From: Alphaproteobacteria bacterium | GTDB taxonomy: Bacteria > Pseudomonadota > Alphaproteobacteria > Sphingomonadales > Sphingomonadaceae | DNA length: 9,498 nt | NCBI GenBank assembly: GCA_028869975.1 | Contig: JAGWQR010000255.1 | Location: 1-9,498, forward strand | Reading direction: 5' to 3' | Part shown: positions 1 through 4,502 of the stretch, piece by piece | How the letters are laid out: every line of letters starts with the position of its first letter | How positions within the stretch are numbered: the first letter of the stretch is position 1 | The notes under the pieces: generated by a model | Seen by the model: only the letters and a program-made list of their open reading frames with translations | Databases searched by the model: none | Told to the model about the DNA's origin: nothing | Program-made: the position numbers and the translations under genes

Positions 1-5
1 CGTCC

Positions 6-30
6 CTTGTGCGCAATAATTGCGCACAAG
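6..30 (-). terminator. Perfect inverted repeat just downstream of tRNA-Lys
   Basis: Two perfect 11-base arms (6-16 and 20-30) flank a 3-base TAA spacer. The repeat begins 12 bases past the tRNA CCA end. In RNA it would form a strong GC-containing hairpin at the position expected for a tRNA terminator or 3' processing boundary. The five bases left before the window edge show no run of U, so the intrinsic-terminator reading is incomplete. A dyad of this quality could also be an operator for a gene lying off the left edge. Confidence 0.5.
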
Positions 31-42
31 TCATTGAAACAA

Positions 43-118
43 TGGTGAGCCCAGCGCGGCTCGAACGCGCGACCTACGGATTAAAAGTCAGTTGCTCTAC
101 CGACTGAGCTATGGGCCC
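43..118 (-). tRNA. tRNA-Lys (anticodon UUU), CCA encoded
   Basis: Read on the minus strand, this 76-base stretch starts GGGCCCA and ends with an encoded CCA. The 7-bp acceptor stem pairs fully, with one G-U at the second pair. The D-arm (AGCTCAGTCGGTAGAGC), an anticodon loop reading CTTTTAA, and a T-arm with GTTCGAGCC are all present. The UUU anticodon reads lysine codons AAA and AAG. The 5' end lies 40 bases past the folK stop, so the tRNA may be partly co-transcribed with folK. I see no duplicated 3' tRNA fragment that would mark an integrated element in this window. Confidence 0.97.
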
Positions 119-122
119 AAAC

Positions 123-143
123 ACGCTCATCATGCGTGAGCGT
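123..143 (-). terminator. Possible weak terminator after folK
   Basis: Arms ACGCTCA (123-129) and TGAGCGT (137-143) pair perfectly over 7 bp with a 7-base loop. On the minus strand the hairpin lies 15 bases past the folK stop and is followed by GTTT, which abuts the tRNA 5' end. The U run is short, so it may be a leaky terminator or a structure in a folK-tRNA transcript that guides 5' processing. Confidence 0.35.
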
Positions 144-158
144 ACAGGAAGACGGCTC

Positions 159-653
159 CTAGGGAAGTGATCGCGCGCGGTCAAGTCGAGCCGACAACTG
201 CCGCGCGCTAAGTCCGGTGAGGGGATCCCGCCACTGCGGCGCTATCTGGGTCAGCGGCGCCAGCACAAATGACCGATGCCGCAAATCACGATGGGGAATA
301 ACAAGATCCTGCCCGACAAAAACGCCCTCCGACCAGAAGAGAATATCTAGATCAAGTGTGCGGCTGCGCCAGCGCTGCCCGCGCCGCTTGCGCCCAAATT
401 CTGCCTCAAGCTTCTGCAATGATCTCAGTAAATCATCTGGCATTAAAGCGGTCTCGATGAGCGCCGCCGCATTGGCATATCGGCGTTGTGAAGGCCCCAC
501 TGGCAGGGTTGTGTCGATTGAAGAGGCTGCGATCAACCGAAAAGGCGACTTATCCAGCACCCGGAAGGCTGCGTCAATTATCCGGCACGGGCAACCAAAG
601 CGGGCATGGCGCTGATTCGATCCCAATGCGACACCGTAGCGCATCGAGATCAT
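159..653 (-). CDS. folK: FolK, hydroxymethyldihydropterin pyrophosphokinase
   Basis: This 164-residue protein should be the cytoplasmic enzyme that transfers pyrophosphate from ATP to 6-hydroxymethyl-7,8-dihydropterin, the step before dihydropteroate synthase in folate synthesis. Family signatures are present in order: ALGSN at 9-13, RRYANAA at 57-63 (pterin pocket), the block around 85-105 with LEAEFGRKR and RTLDLDIL, and IPHRDLRHRSFVLAPL at 119-134. Asp101 and Asp103 match the two Mg-binding aspartates of the DLDI motif, and the length is typical. The start is either the ATG at 653 or the one at 644. Neither has a clear Shine-Dalgarno sequence, so the N-terminus may be three residues shorter. 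The gene lies between a small glycine-zipper gene (64-base gap with a hairpin) and tRNA-Lys, with no other folate gene nearby. Confidence 0.95.
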   Translation of the reverse strand: MISMRYGVALGSNQRHARFGCPCRIIDAAFRVLDKSPFRLIAASSIDTTLPVGPSQRRYANAAALIETALMPDDLLRSLQKLEAEFGRKRRGQRWRSRTLDLDILFWSEGVFVGQDLVIPHRDLRHRSFVLAPLTQIAPQWRDPLTGLSARQLSARLDRARSLP

Positions 654-680
654 TTAAGGGCAAAGGCACCCGAGCGCATT

Positions 681-707
681 GCGGAGCAGACCACATGTCT
701 GCTCCGC
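681..707 (-). terminator. Perfect 11-bp stem-loop between glycine-zipper gene and folK
   Basis: GCGGAGCAGAC (681-691) and its exact reverse complement (697-707) flank a 5-base loop. The structure starts 11 bases past the stop of the glycine-zipper gene and ends 28 bases before the folK ATG. The stem is strong and GC-rich, but the minus strand continues AATGCG rather than a U run. It fits a Rho-assisted terminator, an mRNA 3' stabiliser or an attenuating structure ahead of folK. Confidence 0.45.
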
Positions 708-717
708 CTGCACATCA

Positions 718-960
718 TTATTGATGGGCCGGGGCTGCCAGTGCTTTGCGGGCCTGGGCAGCTTTGTGATGCTGGATTGCTTTCTTGGCGAAATGGCCGG
801 CAACGCAGCCAGCGAGTGCGCCCTTGATGGCATGATGCCCCATATAATGGCCGGCAACGGCGCCTGCCGCAGCGCCACTCAGGCAGCCAACAGCCGATAC
901 GGACGCGGGAGCCGCAGCGAAGGGCGCGATTAGGGCAACAGAAAGAAGAAATTTGCGCAT
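718..960 (-). CDS. Small exported glycine-zipper protein
   Basis: This 80-residue protein has an N-terminal signal sequence (positive MRK, hydrophobic stretch to about residue 18, likely cleavage after VSA at 21-23). The mature part carries two glycine-zipper segments: glycines at exact four-residue spacing at 29, 33, 37 and 41, then at 47, 51 and 55. The tail is rich in Lys, His and Ala. Two cysteines (26 and 52) sit one before each zipper, so a disulfide is possible in the periplasm. The pattern resembles glycine-zipper 2TM and Rickettsia 17-kDa-antigen-type envelope proteins, but I cannot assign a function. The start at 960 is preferred because GGAGAG lies six bases upstream and the signal peptide begins there; the in-frame extension to 1116 reads as non-coding. 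A plausible promoter lies at 1016-1045. Confidence 0.85.
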   Translation of the reverse strand: MRKFLLSVALIAPFAAAPASVSAVGCLSGAAAGAVAGHYMGHHAIKGALAGCVAGHFAKKAIQHHKAAQARKALAAPAHQ

Positions 961-1015
961 GGAATACTCTCCAGATAATCCGAATGCGAACACGGAACAT
1001 CCGCGACGCCGTTGC

Positions 1016-1045
1016 GATATAGGCGGGCACCCCGGTCGGTTACAA
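1016..1045 (-). promoter_or_regulatory. Candidate promoter for the glycine-zipper gene
   Basis: On the minus strand, TTGTAA (1040-1045) and TATATC (1016-1021) are separated by 18 bases, close to a sigma-70-type -35/-10 pair. Transcription would start near 1009 and give a leader of about 50 bases before the ATG at 960. This is a match by eye; alphaproteobacterial promoters are often degenerate. Confidence 0.4.
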
Positions 1046-1090
1046 GGGGAATCACCGTTGACCCGACCCAAAATCAGCTCAAAAATATGA

Positions 1091-1102
1091 TTGTCGCGAC
1101 AA
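1091..1102. repeat. 12-base perfect palindrome, possible operator
   Basis: TTGTCGCGACAA is its own reverse complement. It lies about 45 bases upstream of the candidate -35 box of the glycine-zipper gene, a position suited to binding by a dimeric regulator. I do not recognise it as the site of a specific regulator. Confidence 0.4.
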
Positions 1103-1143
1103 AGACTCCCAGCCATGTCTGCACCAGGCTGAACATGAAACTT

Positions 1144-1174
1144 GGCCTGATTTTTGAGGCTGACGGCCTGATTT
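1144..1174. repeat. Direct repeat GGCCTGATTT, 21-base period
   Basis: GGCCTGATTT occurs at 1144-1153 and again at 1165-1174. The 21-base period is two helical turns, so both copies face the same side of the DNA. The second copy also forms a short inverted repeat, CCTGA-TT-TCAGG. With only two copies, chance is a real possibility. Confidence 0.3.
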
Positions 1175-1282
1175 CAGGAGAAAAAAACACAGGAAGGTGG
1201 CGCCGGATTGGATGTCGGGCAACTTCAAGTGTCAAGACCAGGGCACGTCTCATCCCCGTTGGTAAACAAAAAATTTACGATT

Positions 1283-1300
1283 CTGTATAGCCCTATACAG
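1283..1300 (-). terminator. Inverted repeat past the lipoprotein gene, possible operon end
   Basis: CTGTATAG (1283-1290) and CTATACAG (1293-1300) are perfect 8-base arms around CC. The repeat lies 2 bases past the lipoprotein stop codon. On the minus strand it is followed within about ten bases by a run of T (AAATTTTTT). As RNA the workable stem is about 6 bp, so it would be a weak intrinsic terminator. It is a reasonable candidate for the end of the long operon, though the dyad could equally be a protein-binding site. Confidence 0.4.
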
Positions 1301-1302
1301 GG

Positions 1303-1836
1303 TTAATGCGCGGGGGAGAGCGCGTCATGCGCCTGCTGATTGAGCACGCCCAGTTGCTGATCCTGGGCCGCGAGCAGTACGCCGATCATATCGCGGGCGC
1401 TTTGATACGCATTCAAGCCAGCGCCATCTCCTTCATACGCGGCCATGATTTCATTATCGAGGGCTGATGCAGCACGTTGCGTCGGACTGCGTGATTCGTT
1501 GAGCGCAGCAAGGCTTTCTTCCATATTCAGCCAAGCATCACTGCCGATCGGTTGGTTGCGGCCTGTCTGTATGGCGTGCCGGGTTGATGCCAGGTTCTGC
1601 ATAAACGCGGTTTGCCCAACGTCTGCCTGCGCGCGCGCATCGCGGACAATCTTGTTTGTATCTTCGGTAGCAGGACGTACGATCCACTCCGGCAGAGCAT
1701 GCGACTGGCGCGGCAGAGCATCGTTTTCCTCGGCACGGGGCCGCAGCGGTGCGTAATGGCTGGACGGCGTACATCCGGCGAGCGCCCCCCCAAGGGTCAG
1801 CGCAACAAAAACAGGCAGCGAGGCACGAAGCAGCAT
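1303..1836 (-). CDS. Predicted lipoprotein of unknown function
   Basis: This 177-residue protein has a clear lipoprotein signal: Arg4, a hydrophobic stretch, then the lipobox LAGC at 19-22, so Cys22 should be lipidated and the protein anchored to the cell envelope. Residues 23-55 are rich in Pro and charged residues and look like a flexible tether. The rest (about 57-170) looks mostly helical and Gln/Ala/Asn-rich, with no motif I can name. AAGG overlaps the stop of the upstream RHH gene and lies 7 bases from the ATG, and the two genes are only 9 bases apart, so they are very probably co-transcribed. It is the last gene of the run. I do not recognise a family; roles in envelope maintenance or as an accessory to the carbohydrate system would be guesses. 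Confidence 0.85.
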   Translation of the reverse strand: MLLRASLPVFVALTLGGALAGCTPSSHYAPLRPRAEENDALPRQSHALPEWIVRPATEDTNKIVRDARAQADVGQTAFMQNLASTRHAIQTGRNQPIGSDAWLNMEESLAALNESRSPTQRAASALDNEIMAAYEGDGAGLNAYQSARDMIGVLLAAQDQQLGVLNQQAHDALSPAH

Positions 1837-1845
1837 TCCCTGCCC

Positions 1846-2091
1846 TTACCGGCCCAGATCGGCGCTGCCAAGTTCTCCCTTTTCCTGCGCGCGTTCAAAC
1901 AGCCACACCCGGATAGCCGAAGCCAGGTTGGGCGGGTGCGACACGCGAATCCGTTCGGCATCGATCTGCGCAACCAAAGCATTCAACGGGAGACTGGCAG
2001 CCTGCGCAGCGGCATCGAGCGCCGCCCAGAACGCCGGTTCCAGCGCGATCGACGTTTCATGCCCGGCAATCGTGATCGAACGCTTCTTCAT
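1846..2091 (-). CDS. Ribbon-helix-helix domain protein (RHH_4 type)
   Basis: This 81-residue protein matches the pattern of the small alphaproteobacterial ribbon-helix-helix family (PF13467-like). A basic start leads into the strand KRSITIAGHETSIALE (3-18), then a helix with FWAAL (21-25), then SLPLNALVAQID (33-44), and a third segment with NLASAIRVWLFE (55-66). RHH proteins bind DNA as dimers through the strand, so a transcriptional role is possible, but members of this subfamily are largely uncharacterised. Its ATG overlaps the stop of the large dehydratase subunit by 4 bases (ATGA), and the only ribosome-site-like bases (AGGG) are too close to the ATG to act alone, so translation is probably coupled. 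The last 12 residues are a variable tail. It could autoregulate this operon, or belong with the lipoprotein and have no link to sugar use. Confidence 0.85.
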   Translation of the reverse strand: MKKRSITIAGHETSIALEPAFWAALDAAAQAASLPLNALVAQIDAERIRVSHPPNLASAIRVWLFERAQEKGELGSADLGR

Positions 2092-3302
2092 GCCCTGCCG
2101 CGCACTGGCAGACAGGCCGGACCGATGGGCTCGAAGCTCTTGTAGGTCAGGATGAACTCCTGATGGCCGAGCGCTTCCGAAGCGGTCTGCGCGCCCGCCG
2201 CGACCGCTTTGATCCGCTCAAAAATGGCGTCTCCCACCTTCGCAAGCGTGGCATCGCCCGACAAGATAGCCCCGGCGTTGATGTCCATATCGTCGTGCAT
2301 CCGCTGATATGTCTCGGGGTTGGCGCAAATCTTGATGACTGGCACAATCGCCGAACCGACCACCGAACCGCGCCCCGTGGTGAACAGGATGAGCTGCGCA
2401 CCACATGCAATCATCTCGACAATTTCGGCATTGTCAGAAATGTTGGGGAAGCCGAAGCGCGGCTCGCCATCGGGCACGACATCGAGCAAATAGAGGCCGC
2501 CAGCGGGCGGCACATCGCCGGGTTTAATGAGGCCGGAGATGCGCGACTGGCCCGATTTGGCATAGGCCCCCAGCGATTTTTCCTCGATGGTCGTCAGCCC
2601 GCCCTCGGCATTGCCGGGCGCGAACGAGCCAAAGCCCATCACCGTATAATAATGCTCGGCCTTGGTGACGCTGGCCTCGATTTCCCGACCCAGGGCTGGC
2701 GTAGCGGCGCGCGCCGCCATCAGCGGCTCGCAGCCGATCAGCTCGCCGGTTTCTTCGAAAATGCAGGTTGCGCCCTCGCCCACCAGCCGATCGAACGCCA
2801 CACCCACCGCCGGATTGGCCGTGATACCGCTGGTGCCATCCGATCCACCGCAGACAGTGCCGATGACGATCTCGCTGATGGTGATATTGGTGCGTGGCGC
2901 CTGATGCGCGCAAGCGCGGACGCGCATCACCGCCTCCACCCCTGCCGCAATGGTGCGCCTTGTGCCGCCTTCCTGCTGGATTACGAGCAGTTCCGCCGCA
3001 CGCCCGCTTGCCTGCGCCGCTTCCAGCAGCCCGGCGCGGTCAAAACTCTCACAGCCAAGCGACACCAGCACCACAGCGCCAACATTGGGGTGCGCCACCA
3101 GCGCGCGCATCATCTTGTCGGCATAGGCATTGGGGAAACAGCCCGGAAAGCCGATCAGGTGCACATCGTCATGCCCCGCCGCTTCGACGATCCGTCGTGC
3201 CACATGGTGCGCGCATTCGACCAGATAGGCCACCAGCACGATATTGCGGATGCCCTTGCGGCCATCGGCGCGCTGCCAGCCGATGATCTGCGGTTCAGCC
3301 AT
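2088..3302 (-). CDS. UxaA/altronate-dehydratase-type enzyme, large subunit
   Basis: This 404-residue protein is the catalytic C-terminal part of the UxaA family (altronate, galactarate and sulfolactate lyases), which remove water or sulfite from sugar acids to give 2-keto-3-deoxy-type products. Visible signatures are GWQRADGRKGIRN (8-20), GFPGCFPN (51-58), SLGCES (81-86), CGGSDGTSGITANPAVG (151-167), EETGELIGCE (183-192), TTGRGS (308-313), and PVIKICANPETYQRMHDDMD with NAGAIL (321-346). The cysteines and the CGGSD block are the residues expected to bind metal and substrate in this family. The start at 3302 is chosen because GGGAG lies 7 bases upstream and the conserved block follows directly; an extension to 3380 would run deep into the small-subunit gene. 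The gene overlaps the small subunit by 8 bases and the RHH gene by 4. The substrate is not determinable; a hexonate or a deoxysugar acid released by the operon's enzymes is an inference. Confidence 0.92.
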   Translation of the reverse strand: MAEPQIIGWQRADGRKGIRNIVLVAYLVECAHHVARRIVEAAGHDDVHLIGFPGCFPNAYADKMMRALVAHPNVGAVVLVSLGCESFDRAGLLEAAQASGRAAELLVIQQEGGTRRTIAAGVEAVMRVRACAHQAPRTNITISEIVIGTVCGGSDGTSGITANPAVGVAFDRLVGEGATCIFEETGELIGCEPLMAARAATPALGREIEASVTKAEHYYTVMGFGSFAPGNAEGGLTTIEEKSLGAYAKSGQSRISGLIKPGDVPPAGGLYLLDVVPDGEPRFGFPNISDNAEIVEMIACGAQLILFTTGRGSVVGSAIVPVIKICANPETYQRMHDDMDINAGAILSGDATLAKVGDAIFERIKAVAAGAQTASEALGHQEFILTYKSFEPIGPACLPVRGRA

Positions 3303-3591
3303 GGATTGTCTCCCGGTCATGCGTGGCGATATAATCGCTTTTAAGATTGTGCATATGGACATGCGCGAGCGCGGCAACATCTTGCGTCAGTGAACCAATT
3401 GCCGCGCCATAGCGGATGATTTTTGCCCCGGCGGGCAGGGCGTGGCGCGCCACCTTGTGGCCGACGCCGAGCGCAATGGGGGTTGTTGCAGTCAGGTCCT
3501 CAAACGCCAGCGTCTCTCCTGCCGCAATGTCGGCGATGACGATCAGCACCGTGTCATCAGGGTGGAGCAGCAGCAGCTTGGCGTGCGTCAT
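3295..3591 (-). CDS. UxaA-type dehydratase, small SAF-domain subunit
   Basis: This 98-residue protein corresponds to the N-terminal SAF domain that is fused to the large domain in classic altronate dehydratase. Family blocks are LHPDDTVLIVIADIAAGE (9-26), GVGHKVARHALPAGAKIIRYG (42-62) and HVHMHN (77-82), which ends the SAF domain. In two-subunit members such as SuyA/SuyB the small protein pairs with the large one in the cytoplasm; here the large subunit follows with an 8-base overlap, so they should be made in step. GGAG sits 7 bases before the ATG at 3591, which supports this start. The ATG overlaps the stop of the DUF885 gene (ATGA). The split form does not by itself tell altronate-type from sulfolactate-type activity. 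Confidence 0.92.
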   Translation of the reverse strand: MTHAKLLLLHPDDTVLIVIADIAAGETLAFEDLTATTPIALGVGHKVARHALPAGAKIIRYGAAIGSLTQDVAALAHVHMHNLKSDYIATHDRETIHG

Positions 3592-4502
3592 GGCGCATCT
3601 CCATGTTCCAGCACATGGGCGTGATAATCGGGCCAGCGCGTCTGATCCTTGGGGCGCGCCGCCTCCAGCCGCAGCGCTAGACGCATTTCAGCGGCGAAAT
3701 TCCCCGGCGATTGGATGATTTTGGCGGCATCGCGCGCCGGGGTTGACCAGGCGATGTAGCGCGCCAGCGAGTCGGTCAGAATCCGTTCCAGTCCGCCACC
3801 CCTCGCGCCATGCTTTCGATATGCAATGTCCGCCAGTGCGCGGTTGAGCCGGAACAGCCGCCAGTGGATTGCGCCCAATTCACCCGCCGGATCCTGAACA
3901 AACGCCCCCAGCCGCACCATAAGCCATTCGGCGTAAATCGGCCACCCCTCCACAAAGGCAGGCGGTGGCTTGGCGCGCGGTGGATGGTTCAAGGCGAGCA
4001 GATGCCCTGGCACTGCCTCATGGTAAGCAGCGCTCGGCAGGGTGAAGGCGGGGCGCTGTGCAATGTGCGACAGGTCAACAAAATAGGTGGCGGGCGCGCC
4101 GCCCTGTGCGATTAGCCGATAACCGCGCTTGCCCCGTGCGATGTCGGCATCAGAGAGCACAGCGATTTGCGCAGGCGGGATGGCAAGCGCCCCGAAGGCG
4201 GGCGCGAGAAGTGTGCGGCCATGCGCGAGTGCCGCATTCATATCCGCTACCGCCTTCATTCGCCCTGCGCCGTCATCAGCATAGCGCCAGCGCGGATCGC
4301 TGAACATGGCGTCAAAGCCAAACTCTACGCGCCGGGATAGCCCGAGTTGCGCGAGCAGCACCTGTGCGCGGCGCCGGAGCTGTGAATGTTCGTCCCGCAG
4401 CGCGTGCTCATGCGGATTGACCGCGCGCGCAGGTTGCACCAGCCCCGCCACCGGCAGGGCCAGCGCCGTCTGTAGCAGCGCGCGGCGCGTCGGTGCGCTC
4501 AC
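3588..4502 (-). CDS. Short DUF885 protein with Tat-like signal
   Basis: This 304-residue protein carries the signature region of the DUF885 family: YHEAVPGHLLAL (160-171), whose His161, Glu162 and His167 are the likely metal ligands, followed by FVEGWPIYAEWLM (183-195), with Glu185 a candidate further ligand. The family is thought to contain zinc-peptidase-like enzymes, but few members are characterised. The N-terminus reads TRRALLQTALALPVAG then ARA (residues 5-27), a good twin-arginine signal with cleavage near 27, so a periplasmic location is expected. Typical family members are around 550-600 residues. This one joins the signal almost directly to the catalytic half and lacks much of the usual N-terminal helical region. 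The start is GTG, overlapping the stop of the LamG gene (GTGA), with no clear Shine-Dalgarno, so coupled translation is likely. Its role in a carbohydrate operon is unclear; trimming the peptide part of a glycoconjugate is one guess. Confidence 0.85.
   Translation of the reverse strand: MSAPTRRALLQTALALPVAGLVQPARAVNPHEHALRDEHSQLRRRAQVLLAQLGLSRRVEFGFDAMFSDPRWRYADDGAGRMKAVADMNAALAHGRTLLAPAFGALAIPPAQIAVLSDADIARGKRGYRLIAQGGAPATYFVDLSHIAQRPAFTLPSAAYHEAVPGHLLALNHPPRAKPPPAFVEGWPIYAEWLMVRLGAFVQDPAGELGAIHWRLFRLNRALADIAYRKHGARGGGLERILTDSLARYIAWSTPARDAAKIIQSPGNFAAEMRLALRLEAARPKDQTRWPDYHAHVLEHGDAP

Larger units (their letters stand above)
961..1302. other. 342-base intergenic region, no convincing gene
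   Basis: This gap separates the lipoprotein gene from the glycine-zipper gene. It holds the candidate promoter at 1016-1045, a 12-base palindrome at 1091-1102, a 10-base direct repeat (1144-1153 and 1165-1174) and the inverted repeat at 1283-1300. The one plus-strand frame through it (92 codons) has no ribosome site, no recognisable domain and an unconvincing composition. Local composition is more AT-rich than the flanking genes. Confidence 0.6.

Noticed and set aside
43..118. tRNA-Lys as the attachment site of an integrated element
   Set aside because: No repeated 3' tRNA end, integrase or other mobility gene is visible in the window.
961..1116. N-terminal extension of the glycine-zipper protein
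   Set aside because: The ATG at 960 has a good ribosome site and directly precedes a signal peptide; the extension covers the candidate promoter.
1012..1290. 92-codon open frame on the plus strand in the intergenic gap
   Set aside because: No ribosome site, no domain or signal, basic and irregular composition, and it overlaps the candidate promoter and repeats. I treat the region as non-coding.
2163..3344. 393-codon open frame on the plus strand
   Set aside because: It is antisense to the UxaA-type large subunit, whose family motifs are unmistakable. The antisense product has no recognisable features.
2088..3591. Naming the split dehydratase suyAB
   Set aside because: Architecture matches, but neighbours are carbohydrate-use genes and the motifs shared with altronate-type enzymes do not discriminate, so no gene symbol is given.
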